The notes beneath the pieces were generated by a model. The model searched no databases, was not told the DNA's origin, and was given only the letters and a program-made list of their open reading frames with translations. The translations under genes and the position numbers were made by a program. Shown one piece after another: positions 1-13,770 of a DNA stretch of 64,000 nt (its first letter is position 1; the number at the start of each line of letters is the position of its first letter). The stretch is from Haematobia irritans (Eukaryota > Arthropoda > Insecta > Diptera > Muscidae). Where the stretch lies: NCBI RefSeq assembly GCF_050003625.1, contig NC_134398.1, positions 95,937,674 through 96,001,673 on the forward strand. Reading direction: 5' to 3'.

Positions 1-240
1 TTCACTGGGCAGATTTCTCTGGTCCGTGTTGGGCAGGATCGCCATGAAATTGTTGTCGTTTTTAATTTAGTGTTGTTGGGGATTTGTGAAATGTGTATGT
101 TGTTTTGGAATGTCTGCCTAGTTGGTTTGCCGGCGCTTAATAACGCCACGGGCAGAAATAAAGGTTTTTATTTTCCTTTGCAGGCACAACCAGGATACAA
201 AGCATTCCCGCTGCCTCTAGAAATAATTATAATGAAGTAA
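1..240. other. Non-coding leader upstream of gag remnant
   Basis: No open frame of note. A pyrimidine tract ending in CAG near 165-183 looks like a splice acceptor. The sequence runs directly into the gag-like frame, so it may be the leader of the same degraded LTR retrotransposon. No LTR boundary is visible inside the window. Confidence 0.3.
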
Positions 241-624
241 TAGCGGCTCTTCAACGTAAGTACGGCGGATAACATAAGCAAGACATCTTCAGAATGGAAT
301 TAAGAGGAAGAGTTCAGAAGTCAAATGAGACTCTATAAGACTTTGCAACAGAGGTTGAGCGGTTGGTGCTTTTGGCATACCCTGGAGAGAATCATCCTCT
401 TATAGATCGTATCAAGATTGAGACTTTTGTGAATGACATTCGAGACCCTGAGATAAAATGTGCAACATATGCCACACAAAAAGCTACATTCACAGAAGCA
501 GTAACATTTGCACTTTTACAAGAGACTGCGAGATTGCTGGCACGGCCTCAAATTCACAAAGTACGCAGAGTAGAGACCGAGTTTGAAGAATCGAAATCAG
601 TCATCAAATTGGTAAAAGAGGCTC
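241..624 (+). pseudogene. LTR-retrotransposon gag remnant, 5' part
   Basis: The plus strand encodes a degraded gag capsid-like protein. The region contains a pattern resembling retrotransposon gag domains: a LRGRVQKS segment, an in-frame stop where ETLQ-like text is expected (ETL then TAA near 337), then FATEVERLVLLAYPGE, RIKIETFVNDIRDPEI and a helical segment rich in A, E and L. An earlier stop lies near 270. The frame from 363 is open until it meets the non-LTR insertion near 600-625. The missing carboxyl end, including a zinc knuckle, resumes near 2346 beyond that insertion. Family knowledge: Ty3/gypsy-type gag proteins package element RNA. Clade is not resolved. Non-functional because of the stops and the insertion. 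Confidence 0.6.
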
Positions 625-2345
625 TAAGGCAGATAATGCAAGAAATATTGGCACTGACGGCATTCCTATTAGATTTTTGAAAATAATATTTCCATATATT
701 TCTGTATACATTCTTAATCTTTTCAATATGATCATAACCACGTCTATTTACCCGGTGGGTTGGAAATTTGCTCGTGTTGTGCCGGTTCCGAAAAAGGGTA
801 ACTCTTATGAATGTGGAAACCTTCGTCCTATAAGTATACTTCCTGCTCTTTCTAAAGTTATGGAGCATATTCTTAAGTGTCAGATAGTGGGGTATATCAC
901 ATCTAGGAATTTGTTGAATAGTAATCAGTATGCATATAGGAGGGGCTATAGTACGACGGCTTTGCTTTTGTGTTTGACTGAACATGTGAGATGTAGTCTT
1001 AATCGAGGGGAGAACTGTGCTATGGTGTCGCTTGACCTGTCTAAGGCTTTTGATCGTCTAAATCATACATTATTAATTAACAAGCTTAGGGCGAACTATG
1101 GATTTTCAGGAGTTGCGTGTAGACTGACTCTGTCATACTTGCATGGAAGATCGCAGTTCGTGGAGTTGAATGGGCGGAGTTCGGGTACTGCATTCTTGAG
1201 TTGTGGAGTACCCCAAGGTTCTGTACTTGGACCGCTCCTGTTTATCATGTTCCTGAATGATTTTGTTGGATGCTTGGAACCTAATTTTGTTAGAGTATAT
1301 ATGTATGCGGATGACATTCAAATTGTATTTACAGGTGGGATGGAAGGTCTGGATAGTTTGGAGAGGCGCATGAATTCTGCTCTTGATATTGTTTATTCCT
1401 GGATGGTTGACAATAGGTTGGTTATTAATGCAGGTAAGACGACGGCGATTATGTTTCAGGCGGGGTATCGCAATGTGACCTATCCGCAGATCAGAATGTG
1501 TGGTGAGGTTATTCAGTTTGTTCAGACGGTCAAATGCTTGGGTATTACAATTGTTGCGAATTTGGATTTTGGACAACATATATCTTCCCTCTCAGCGAGA
1601 GTGACTTTGGGACTAAGGAAATTACGGAAATAAGCGTGTCAAGCGTATAGTGGCCCATGCTTTGCTGATGTCTCAGATTAACTATTGTATCGAGGTGGTA
1701 TCTTGTACGTTTCAATATAATAGGTCAAAGATTGCTCTGATTCTGAACAGGGTAGTGCGTTATGTTTTTGGGTTGCGTATTTTTGAACACGTGACAGATA
1801 AGGTAATTGATTTTCTTGGTTCTTCATTTGAACCTTACGTTTTGTCGCGGAGACTAATGTTTTTTCATAGGATGAAAAGAAATGGGTTGTTACATGAACT
1901 TCTTTAGGGATTTGTTTTTTCCAGATCGGTGAGAAATCCGCAGATAATTATACCACGAATAAATTGTTCCCTTTTTGAGAGGGGTTTATTGTTACTACTG
2001 CTAGGGTTTGGAACAATCTTCCTGTAGCAGTAAGGGATTTTGGGCTTCCTGAGAATCAATTTAGGAACTTGCTACTGACTAGTTCGAATGAATATATTTA
2101 ATGTTGACTGTTATTTACCAATGGTAGGTGTTAGTTTACCTTTATTAATATTAGTTTTCTATGTGACTTTGGCCAAAGTGAGGATGGTGGAGTGGTAGGC
2201 ATAGTAGGGTAATTTAAGTATTAATGATTAGGATTGATAACTTTACAATTACTATTAATGTATTTTTTAAGAACAATACGATTTATTGGCCACGAAGGCT
2301 TACTGTATTGTTAAATAAAATGAAATGGAAATGACATGAAATGAA
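625..2345 (+). mobile_element. 5'-truncated non-LTR retrotransposon inserted in gag
   Basis: A non-LTR retrotransposon sits between the two halves of the gag remnant. It starts abruptly inside its reverse transcriptase, as expected for 5' truncation during target-primed integration. It carries a 3' UTR of about 430 bp and ends in an A-rich, TGAAA-like tail near 2310-2340. The exact 5' junction cannot be fixed. The strings AGGCAGATAA (near 618) and AGGCAAATAA (near 2351) could be a decayed target duplication, but this is weak. Confidence 0.65.
629..1905 (+). pseudogene. Non-LTR reverse transcriptase (Jockey-like), broken
   Basis: Reverse transcriptase of an endonuclease-type non-LTR element. 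The first residues in frame are ...NIGTDGIPIRFLK. Then follow the RT fingers motif NLRPISILPALSKVMEHIL, the palm motif VSLDLSKAFDRLNH, the GVPQGSVLGPLLF motif and the catalytic box YADD (1304-1315). The frame shifts near 1630; the thumb/C-terminal part continues in another frame from about 1632 (KRVKRIVAHALLMSQINY) to 1905. The amino-terminal endonuclease domain and ORF1 are absent. The element resembles Jockey/CR1-type polymerases, but the clade cannot be settled by eye. It cannot move by itself because of the truncation and frameshift. Confidence 0.8.
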
Positions 2346-4258
<1,913 letters not shown>

Positions 4259-4261
4259 CCT

Positions 4262-4660
4262 TACTTTGGCACGACAAAATGGAGGAAAACAGCCCACATC
4301 GCGGTCTGGTGATTATTTTCGGCTAATGGGTCCACTAAATCGAATTAATGAATAGATGTTCAAAACCATCCTCGTAGGTTGGGAAATGTCGTCACGTTGG
4401 AGTTTTGGAGAGGATAACGACCCAAAACTCACATCAGAAGCTTGTACATCGTGGTTTGTGCATTACAATACTAATGGTATGTAGTGGCTTCTTCAATCAC
4501 CTGATATTAATCCGATCGAAATCCTTTGGCCAATTGTGTATAAAAAATTGACCTAAATAAATTAAAAAATAATGACTATTTTTCATGCGGCTGTAGAGTG
4601 CATGGAATAATATATATTACAGGATGCAATTGCACATTTGACTTTGTATCTATTTAGTTT
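4262..4660 (+). pseudogene. Tc1-type transposase fragment
   Basis: A dead DDE transposase of the Tc1 group. In one frame from 4323 the translation includes LMGPLNRINE, a stop, MFKTILVGWE, then SFGEDNDPKLTSEACTSWF, a second stop (4467-4469), then WLLQSPDINPIEILW. The motif DNDPK holds the second catalytic Asp and PIE the third catalytic acid of a DD34E-type catalytic domain. The segment upstream of GGLVIIFG is missing, so the first Asp and the DNA-binding domain are lost. It abuts satellite S1 directly. Sequence to about 4656 may encode the transposase tail. Confidence 0.8.
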
Positions 4661-4984
4661 CATAAAATGGTAAATATTAATGAAATTGATTAAATTTTTA
4701 GTTTGATATTTTACAAAAACGGAATCTTGTAACACTCCTTTTTTTATGACATATTGCGATGTTTATGGTAGTTTCGATACAGTATAATGTTTGGGTACTG
4801 TATAATAAACATGTACTGTATACACAACGGCGTTAGAATTTGAGGAAAAGTGGCAACGCTCGCATGCGGAAAGGATTATTAAAATTGAATTATTGTATTG
4901 AATTCAAATGATATTTTGGAAAAGAGTCCATACAACCACAAATACATAGCGGAATAGTAAAAGGGTAATAGAATTACAGATTTT
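4661..4984. other. Unassigned AT-rich sequence
   Basis: No convincing coding signal, RNA gene or tandem repeat. It may contain the end of the Tc1-type element, but no matching left terminus remains inside the window. Confidence 0.3.
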
Positions 4985-5510
<526 letters not shown>

Positions 5511-5613
5511 TTTGTGTTTTTTGTGTTTATATAAAGTTTTCGCAATTTTGATCCTATATATTCCACGTTTTCCCCTATATATTTATTATTTCTTTAATTT
5601 TTGGATTACTGAA

Positions 5614-6407
5614 ATATTCGATTGCATTCAACAATGTTGCCACCGATCTCTAAATATCCAATGTACATTGTTATGCTCTCTGTTGCCTTTTGTGTGTGTG
5701 CGTGTGTGTGCCCATACATCACATATACAACAAAGAGTATTCTCTACTGTACTCTCCCACTAGGCAAGAGTAGGTAACTATTTCTTTTTTTTTATATGTG
5801 CATTTCAATGTTGATTTTTCAAATGCTGTGCAGTCTCGGTTGAACACTCAATCGAGCAGGTCATGCGTTCGGGTGCTGTTGAATTCTTTTGTATAGGGGA
5901 AACGAATTTACTAATAGGTTTTGTATAAATGATGGGATATGTTACATACACAATAGGATGAATTTCTAAAATATATATTTGAAATTTTATAAAATATATA
6001 TTTCTGTAGACTTCTTTTTTTTTCAAATTATCGTTATCAATGGGAAAATATGTTTCAATAAAATGTAATTTAAAAATTTTGTTAAAAAGTATACACAAAA
6101 GTAAACCAACTGGGAAAGAAAATGTAGGTTAATTTTTTTAAAATGTTAACTAAACTTATTACAAACCACGATACAATAAAACTAAGTATATATTTTACAA
6201 ATTGAAGAAAATGTATTAGGCATCATTAACTAAAGTAACAAAAATAATTAAAATTTTTCTTAAAATATAATAATTTCCACGAACTAAAATAAAAGTTAAT
6301 GGCTTTACGTTTCTATACAAAAAAGTGAATCTAGCACAATAACGACAATTTAACTTTGTTTTAGTTCATGAAAATTATTTTTTTAATTTTTAATCATTTT
6401 TTGAACG
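5614..6407 (+). repeat. Tandem duplication 1, copy 1
   Basis: A 794-bp segment beginning ATATTCGATTGCATTC. It is repeated immediately downstream from 6408 with few differences. It contains a GT-rich stretch (near 5691-5711) and no convincing gene. It keeps the site without insertion (CATCACATATACAAC near 5717) that is interrupted by a hAT MITE in copy 2. Confidence 0.9.
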
Positions 6408-6524
6408 ATATTCGATTGCATTCAACAATGTTACCACCGATCTCTAAATATCCAATGTACATTGTTATGCTCTCTGTTGCCTTTTGTGTGGGTGTGTGTG
6501 CGTGTGTGTGCCCATACATCAAAT

Positions 6525-7606
6525 CAGTGCTGCCGCTACTACTTCAATCGAAGTATTTTACTTCATTTTCACAAAATTTACTTCGTCACTCCTTCTTCCA
6601 AAAATCTGCTTCACTTTTTGTTCTGCTTCAAATTTTAAAATTTTTCCTCATATATGATGAACATAGCGGTTTTAATCATTGAACATATGCAAACACTATT
6701 TTTCATCGCTGGAATGGCAACCCTTTATTTTTGCTTTGTACAAGTGTCAATGCGTGAACTGTGAAATTATGAGTAAATAACGTGTGGATATGTGATGTGC
6801 AAGATGAATCGGTAAGTATGAGGGCTATATACAATTATGAACTTGATATGGATCAATTTTGTGTGATTGGGGATCGATTTATCTGAGGGCTATATATAAC
6901 TATAGACCTATATGGACCTAGTTAGACATGGTTGTTAACGGCCATATAATAGCACAATGTACCAAATTTCAACTGACTCGGATGAAATTTGCTCCTCCAA
7001 GAGGCTCCAAAACCAAATCTCGGGATCGGTTTATATGGGGGCTACATATGATTATGAACTGATATGGACCACTTTTGGCATGGTTGTTAAATATCATATA
7101 CTACCACCACGTAACAAATTTCAACCGAATTGAATTTTGCATCTCCATAAGGCACCGGAGGTCAAATCTGGGGATCGGTTTATAAGGGAGCTATATATAA
7201 TTATGGACTGATATGAACCAATTCCTGCATGGTTGTTGGATACAATATATTAACACCACGTACCAAATTTCAACTGAATCAGATGAATTTTGCTCTTCCA
7301 AGGGGCTCCGGAGATCAAATCTGGGGATCGGTTTATATGGGGGCTATATAAAATTATTAACCGATGTGGACCAATTTTTGCATAGTTGTTAGAGACCATA
7401 TACCAAATTTCTATAATATTTCTAATATTTCGATGTGTTACAAACGGAATAACAAAGTTAATATACCCCCATCCTATTGTGGAGGGTATAATAAAATGAA
7501 TTCTATTGCTTTGTTTTCAAAAATGAATGCTACTTCAATTTTATTCAATCTACTCCACTTTTTTCCAAAATCTACTTCACTCAATTTTTCACTAGCGGCA
7601 GCACTG
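6525..7606. mobile_element. hAT-type MITE with perfect 8-bp TSD
   Basis: A non-autonomous hAT element. The terminal inverted repeats are 14 bp and perfect (CAGTGCTGCCGCTA at each end). The flanks carry an exact 8-bp target duplication CATCAAAT (6517-6524 and 7607-7614). CAGTG termini and 8-bp duplications are hAT hallmarks. Both subterminal regions repeat CTACTTCA-like words (for example near 6537-6600 and 7530-7585), which may be transposase binding sites. There is no transposase; the interior carries a different dispersed repeat (6790-7495). Confidence 0.92.
6790..7495 (+). repeat. Nested GATCGGTTTATATGGGGGCTA repeat family
   Basis: About four tandem units of roughly 155-160 bp inside the hAT MITE. 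Each has GGGATCGGTTTATATGGGGG, then GACTGATATGGACCA, GCATGGTTGTT and CACGTACCAAATTTCAAC. The array ends in CGATGTGTTACAAACGGAAT and TATACCCCCATCCTATTGTG, the same end as at 40731-41130. Units recur diverged elsewhere in the window (33.2-35.2 kb, 56.8 kb, 60.2 kb). Protein-like reading frames across it are incidental. Confidence 0.8.
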
Positions 7607-8249
7607 CATCAAATATACAACAAAGAGTATTCTCTACTGTACTCTCCCACTAGGCAAGAGTAGGTAACTATTTCTTTTTTTATATGTGCATTTCAATGTT
7701 GATTTTTCAAATGCTGTGCAGTCTCGGTTGAGCACTCAATCGAGCAGGTCATGCGTTGGGGTGCTGTTGAATTTTTTTGTATAGGGGAAGCGAATTTACT
7801 AATAGGTTTTGTATAAATGATGGGATATGTTACATACACAATAGGATGAATTTCTAAAATATATATATTTGAAATTTTATAAAATATATATTTCTGTAGA
7901 CTTCTTTTTTTCAAATTATCGTTATCAATGGGAAAATATGTTTCAATAAAATGTAATTTATAATTTTTCATTTAAATTTTGTTAAAAAGTATACACAAAA
8001 GTAAACCAACTGAGAAAGAAAATGTAGGTTAATTTTTTTTAAAATGTTAACTAAACTTCAAACCACGATACAATAAAACTAAGTATATATTTTACAAATT
8101 GAAGGAAATGTATTAGGCATCATTAACTAAAGTAACAAAAATAATTAAAATGTAACTTTCATATTGTAATTCTCATATTGGAACATTTTTCTTAAAATAT
8201 AATAATTTCCACGAACTAAAATAAAAGTTAATGGCTTTACGTTTCTATA

Positions 8250-8567
8250 CAAAAAAGTGAATCTAGCACAATAACGACAATTTAACTCTGTTTTAGTTCA
8301 TGAAAATTATTTTTTTAATTTTTAATCATTTTTTGAACGATAGTCAAATAAACTAAACGAAGGGAAAAATTATATGCAAAGATATAAGTATAAAGATTTA
8401 CTAAATTCATAATTTTACGAAATGTTCTTTAACGTGTAAAAACAAATGAATAATAAATTTTTTGAATATGAAAAATACTTATTTATTTTTGTGATATCGT
8501 CATTTGTAATACAGTTTATTAACAATGTACTAAAATTCACCTACACTATCCTTCCTGGATGGTTCTT
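8250..8567 (+). mobile_element. MITE1 family, diverged copy
   Basis: Resembles the MITE at 29887-30380 in the same orientation. Shared landmarks in order: AAAAAAGTGAA, TTTTAGTTCATGAAAATTATT, GAAAAATTATATGCAAAGAT, CATTTGTAATACAGTTTATT, CCTTCCTGGATGGTTC. It is strongly diverged and is cut on the right by the hAT MITE that starts at 8576. Confidence 0.55.
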
Positions 8568-8575
8568 TTGGATAT

Positions 8576-9366
8576 CAGAGTTGCCATTTTGGTTCGATCG
8601 GACCAAAATGTTCCCAAAAAATTATTAAATCCGATGGTCGGACCAAATGGAATCTGGTTGATTTTGGTCCATTTGCGCCAAATGGGTAATTTTTCCATTT
8701 GTTTTTTAATTTTGTTCAAATTTTTTGTAGAAATACAATTTTTACAAAAATGTATATAGAAATATAATTTGAAAAAAATCTATAGAAACAAAATTATACC
8801 AAAATTTTCTATAGAAATGAAATTATGCCAAAATTTTCTATAGAAATAACATTTTGACAAAATCGTATGTAGAAATTAAATATGGACAAAATTTTCTATA
8901 AAAATAAAATTTGAACAAAATTTTCTATAGAAATAAAATTTGGAGAAAAATTTCTTTAGAAATAAAATTTGGAAAAAAATTTTCTTTAGAAATAAAATTT
9001 TGACCAAATTTTCTGTAGAAATAAAATGTGGACAAAATTGTCTATAGAAATAAAATTTGGATACATTTTTCTATAGAAATAAAATTTGGACAAAATTTTC
9101 TATAGAAATAAAGGTGTGACAAAATTCTCTATAGAAATAAAATTTTGACAAAATCGTCTATAGAAAAAAAATTTTGAAAAAATTTTCTACACACATAAAA
9201 ATTTTGAATCGAAATAAAAATTTGACAAAAAATTTTCTATCGAAGTAAAATTAAAAAAAAAAAATTAAATTAATTCAATTTAATTTCGAAAAATTCCAGT
9301 AATTTGGAAAATATCCAATTTTGGATAAATGTTGGTCCAAACTAAAAATATATTGTGGCAACGCTG
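8576..9366. mobile_element. hAT MITE carrying a minisatellite
   Basis: The ends CAGAGTTGCCATTTTGGTTC and, reversed, CAGCGTTGCCACAATATAT share the hAT pattern CAGNGTTGCCA. The 8-bp target duplication TTGGATAT is perfect (8568-8575 and 9367-9374). Near the termini a GGACCAAAATG / GGTCCAAACT motif is also inverted. The interior (8722-9245) is a degenerate tandem array of about 28-30 bp units, consensus TTTCTATAGAAATAAAATTT plus TGGACAAAA. Confidence 0.9.
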
Positions 9367-9770
9367 TTGGATATATGGAAAATTGTTCCAACGGTTGTAT
9401 TTCGGTTCATAGAATCTTATGTTAAAATTTAGATTTCATTTTAGTCAACATTTATTTTCAATTTCTATAAAATTTTGTCACAATTTCTGCTTCTTTAGAA
9501 TATTTGATAAGATTTCTAAAAAAAAAAATTACCTATAACAGAAATATATACGCTCGTTAGCCTATAGGCAGTAATTAGATAGACAAATTTCAACCAGATC
9601 GGATGAAACCTGTTATTAAAGTAAAGGTAACTTTCTCGTATAATAATTTCAAAATTTCTACTTCGATACAATTTCTGTTTTCTTTTTCTATACAAAACTT
9701 TTTCCAAATATAACAGAAGTTCATTTTCAAAATATAGTTTTAAGGATCTAAAACATCTTTATATTTCTAC
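9367..9770. repeat. Duplicated locus A, left part
   Basis: The sequence after the hAT MITE, starting GGATATATGGAAAATTGT. It is paralogous to 13771-14170, including TTATGTTAAAATTTAGATTT and the ACCAGATCGGATGAAACCTG segment. The hAT MITE lies at the same position in both copies, so it inserted before this locus duplicated. No gene is evident. Confidence 0.75.
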
Positions 9771-10260
9771 ATGTTTCGAAAATATGAGGAAAATGTGTAG
9801 ATGATTGTTATTTATTGTGTGCACTGGTTCCAATCTTTCATTCTTATTTAGTACCATTTCAACAATATCATCCTCGTCATCTATCATGTTGCTCACACTT
9901 ATGCTCTCTTTATAAACACAACAGTACACATACATACGAAAACAAGAGAGAAGCACAATACAAATTACGAGTATGGCGCTCTGAGTTGACTGTAAAATAC
10001 TAGCGTTAGATCAGTGATGCCAATTCCCGAAAACAAAAAACACCAAAAATATATTATAAATGCTAACATACCATGTCCCATCACAAAAACTACTTCGACA
10101 AGGTAAAATTCAATGTACTACTAAAAAACCACTCCACTTCTAGATTAGAATGAATTACTTCAAAGAATTTTTGGAATTGGTTTTAATTCCAAGCATTTGC
10201 CATTTTATGAAATTATGAACCTTTATTCAAGTGTACAGCTTTATATTTTAATATATTTTT
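9771..10260 (+). repeat. Tandem duplication 2, copy 1 (490 bp)
   Basis: A 490-bp unit from TGTTTCGAAAATATGAGG to TTTTAATATATTTTTA. It is followed directly by a copy that looks identical. It includes CTATCATGTTGCTCAC, the unoccupied version of the site in which the complete hAT transposon sits at 14659. It also has a hAT-end-like word CAGTGATGCCAATTCCCG near 10012. Confidence 0.95.
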
Positions 10261-10750
10261 ATGTTTCGAAAATATGAGGAAAATGTGTAGATGATTGTTA
10301 TTTATTGTGTGCACTGGTTCCAATCTTTCATTCTTATTTAGTACCATTTCAACAATATCATCCTCGTCATCTATCATGTTGCTCACACTTATGCTCTCTT
10401 TATAAACACAACAGTACACATACATACGAAAACAAGAGAGAAGCACAATACAAATTACGAGTATGGCGCTCTGAGTTGACTGTAAAATACTAGCGTTAGA
10501 TCAGTGATGCCAATTCCCGAAAACAAAAAACACCAAAAATATATTATAAATGCTAACATACCATGTCCCATCACAAAAACTACTTCGACAAGGTAAAATT
10601 CAATGTACTACTAAAAAACCACTCCACTTCTAGATTAGAATGAATTACTTCAAAGAATTTTTGGAATTGGTTTTAATTCCAAGCATTTGCCATTTTATGA
10701 AATTATGAACCTTTATTCAAGTGTACAGCTTTATATTTTAATATATTTTT
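10261..10750 (+). repeat. Tandem duplication 2, copy 2 (490 bp)
   Basis: Exact-looking repeat of 9771-10260, with junction microhomology TTTTAT. It also preserves the unoccupied hAT target site. Near-identity implies either a very recent duplication or an assembly duplication. Confidence 0.95.
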
Positions 10751-10858
10751 ATTCAATCTGTTCTGAATTTCAAATTTCATGGAGAAAATAAATTTTTCCA
10801 AATTAAATTCTCTAGTATGTTAATATTTCGAAGGAGTCTATTTCGTAAGGTAGAATTT

Positions 10859-10987
10859 CATACCATGCGTTAATGCGTGTGTTGATGGAAGGGTTGAGCT
10901 TTTTCAGTTTGAAGCACTCTATTCAAGCTGTTGCTTTCAAAGAGAAAATTCACTCTCAAATCAACGGACACATTAACGCATGGTATG
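10859..10987. repeat. 129-bp hairpin / mini foldback element
   Basis: Terminal 28-bp arms beginning CATACCATGCGTTAATG match as inverted repeats at 25 of 28 positions (10859-10886 and 10960-10987). The 73-bp loop shows no gene. This may be a tiny foldback transposon or a regulatory hairpin. No clear target duplication was found. Confidence 0.75.
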
Positions 10988-11003
10988 TAACTCAACCTTT
11001 ATT

Positions 11004-11968
11004 GCACACACAAAAAAATAACTGCAAATAAATATTAACAACTTTATTTGTATGTAGAATCTGCTTATGCTCAACAAATTTGTCTATTGAACATGAGGCA
11101 TTTGTTGTTGAAATGTGTTTGTAGATGCTTCACAGAGGAAATAATAGAAATATTCTGAATTTTCAACAAATTGATTTGTTGCGAAAATAGTTGACTGCTA
11201 TCGATATGAAAACAAAAATACAAGACTGGTTACGCACACATCGCTGAGAATATGTACGAAAGCTATATTTATATATTTTATATATTATTTGTATATTTTT
11301 CAATATGGTAGTTTCTTAAATGTGTTTTTGTATGAGATAAATAATAAAACCATATTAATATCGGGATTAGAGTTATTACAATTCTAATTAACTAGAATAT
11401 ATAGCACTGGGAAAAAAGTTTACTCAAATTTAAAATTGTCAAACATTTACAAAACTGAGTATAGGATTTTCGACACAAAAATGTTACATGTTCCCCGTCC
11501 AAAAATAACATTTCGGTCATATTCCTTCTCTGTGTGTACTTAACAAAATATCTCCAAAATTGTTCCGGCAATTTTGCAATTTTGGTGCAATTCATAGCAA
11601 AATTCTGTCAATTTAAATTTCGATTTAATTTTTTATCAATACACCAATAAATTTGTTACAGGTCATTGATAAACTCCAACAAACCACAATCAAATTTTTT
11701 CGTTCAAATTCAAAAATATTTGTTGAGGATTAAACGTAACGTTCAACAACAAATATTTTGTACTGTTGGATACTCAACAAATTACTTACAAATTATGTTA
11801 TTGAGAACACAAATTATTTGTTGCCTTCTGATGGTGACGATTGCTAACAACTTTTTTGTAATAATGTTTATTAAAAGTACAAATTAGTTTGTTGCAGGAA
11901 AATTAACAAATTTTGTTATTGGTTTTCCAACAAAAGTTATTGGTTCTCAAACTTATTTTTATCTGTGT
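11004..11968. mobile_element. Putative MITE rich in TTGTTG/CAACAA
   Basis: The ends CACACAAAAAAATAACTGC and, reversed, TACACAGATAAAAATAAG resemble one another. The interior is dense in CAACAAATT and TTTGTTG words. The right 105 bp recur in inverted orientation at 13238-13350, which fixes TACACAGATAAAAATAAG as a real terminus. The left boundary is less certain, and nested unrelated sequence is likely around 11180-11640. Confidence 0.5.
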
Positions 11969-12099
11969 AATTATGAGTGCTTTTGTGAAGTTACTACAAA
12001 GTTTTGACAGTATTATCAGAATTTTTGTATGAAAAGATTTTGTCAATCAAATTCATTACGGTTCAAATTGAAAAAAAGCATTAAATGAAAACGTTAGAA

Positions 12100-12562
12100 A
12101 GCGCCAATTTGGTGTTTTTTTTTTTCAAAGATTATAGATTTGAGGAAGATGGGAGATTGGCTTGCGTCATACCAAATGTTGCATTTACCAGATTAGTTTA
12201 ATACAGGTTTGTAATCTTTTAGTCGTTTTTATTTTTTAAATGAAAAATGTAATTTTCTTAATGAAACAATGTTACATTTTAGGCAACAACAAAAAAATTA
12301 CATTTTCCCCTTTATGGAAATTTATTTCGTGCTCTTAATTTATTTTTATTTGCATTTTAATGCTATGTCAATACTTGTCGTATACGCGTTTGGTTCGAGT
12401 ATTAAACTAATGTGGTAAATGGTTGATGTGCTCAGTAGCCAGTATCCCATCTTCCTCTTCTACAATCTTTAGATTTTTTATCATTAAAAAGGCAATTTCG
12501 TGCTTTTTGGAAATCAAAAAGCACTAAATTTGGTGCTAAAAGCACGAAATTCGCATCACTGC
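12100..12562. mobile_element. hAT-like MITE with internal inverted repeat
   Basis: The right end, read in reverse, is GCAGTGATGCGAATTTCGTG, a hAT-type terminus. Internal arms around 12125-12160 (AGATTATAGATTTGAGGAAG, GATGGGAGATTGGC) and 12430-12480 are inverted copies of one another. GCACTAAATTTGGTGCT and GCGCCAATTTGGTG words sit near the two ends. The left terminus looks eroded. Confidence 0.5.
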
Positions 12563-13237
12563 TTTAGAGATTTTATATTTACTGGCATTTATAGGGCTGT
12601 TCGCGTACCTTTCCTATACACAATGATATATGTTGTACATATATTTTTTTAACAAAATATTTTTGTTTATATTATGAAACCATTTTCGATATATAAAAGA
12701 AAATTTAAAAAAAATGTATAGAATTAGTAAATTTGATCAAAGTTCTATTTCCATTAACATTTTAAGAAATTTTTTACAGAAATAAAAGTTTCTATGAAAT
12801 ATTGATATACAAAGTTGTCTATGAAAAAAGTCTATTCAAGTAAACATTTCTTAAAAAATTTAAATTTTGACCAAATATTCTGTAAAAATGGAAGCATGGA
12901 AACATTTTCTGAAAATTTTACAAAAACAATACATTCAATCACATTAGACATTTTATGTCTTAAACGGAAATTTTGCAACTTCAAACACGTACAAAAAATT
13001 TTTCATGTTTTTATCAACTCATATCTGAATAAGATTTAATTCTAAATTCTAACAGCTAAATTTTGTTAAAACTTTTCTATTGGATAATAAGTCTAAATTT
13101 TTTATCAAAACTGATAACAAAAATTTCTAATCAGCAAAAATTGAATGAAATATAGAATTAGAAGTTATAGTAACAATATCAATAAAAAATAAGAATATAT
13201 AGACATAGGCACTCATACTTCCAAAAACATTTTTAAC
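12563..13237. other. AT-rich tail of duplicated locus A
   Basis: 12600-12840 is similar to 18180-18390 (TGTTGTACATATATTTTTTT, GAATTAGTAAATTTGATCAA, TCTATGAAAAAAGT). The remainder is AT-rich, with no supported gene. Confidence 0.5.
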
Positions 13238-13350
13238 TACACAGATAAAAATAAGTTTGAGAACCATTAACTTTTGTTGGAAAACCAATAACAAAATTTT
13301 TTAATTTTCCTGCAAAAAACTAATTTGTAATTTTAATAACCATTATTACA
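13238..13350 (-). mobile_element. Inverted end fragment of TTGTTG-rich MITE
   Basis: The reverse complement of 11870-11968, starting TACACAGATAAAAATAAG and continuing GAGAACCATTAACTTTTGTT. Only the terminal 110 bp or so remain before the sequence changes to the minisatellite-bearing hAT MITE. Confidence 0.7.
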
Positions 13351-13354
13351 AACA

Positions 13355-13770
13355 TTTCGTTAGAAATAAAATTTTTAAAAAATTTCCTATAAAAATAAAA
13401 TTTTTACAAAATTTCCTATAGAAATAAAATTTTAACCATATTTTTTGTCTATAGAAATAAAATGTGGATAAATTTTTCTATAGAAATAAAATCTTGACAA
13501 TAATTTCATAGAAATTATTGTCAAGAATCATAGAAATTATTGTCAAGAATAATTTCATGACAAAATACTCAATAGAAATAAAATTTTGAAAAAATTTTCT
13601 ATAGAAATAAAAATAGGAATAAAATGACAAAAATTTTCTATCGAAGTAAAATTTTGAAAAAAAAAATTAATTAAATTAATTTAATTTCGGGAAGTGGCCC
13701 GCTGGTACGGATTTTGGTCCAATTTTGGATATATGTTGGTCCAAACTAAAAATACATTGTGGCAACGCTG
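13355..13770. mobile_element. Minisatellite-bearing hAT MITE, left-truncated copy
   Basis: The same element as 8576-9366. The TTTCTATAGAAATAAAATTT array is shorter here (13360-13660), with a short ATAGAAATTATTGTCAAGAAT duplication near 13508-13545. The right end ...ATTGTGGCAACGCTG stops at 13770. The left CAG terminus is lost. Confidence 0.8.

Larger units (their letters stand above)
6408..8341 (+). repeat. Tandem duplication 1, copy 2 (interrupted)
   Basis: The second copy of the 794-bp segment. It is split by a 1082-bp hAT MITE (6525-7606) and has about 34 bp extra near 8150-8183. Minus the insertion it matches copy 1 closely. Both copies end inside a MITE1-like sequence near TTTTTTGAACGATA, so the duplication junction lies within that older element. 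Confidence 0.88.
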
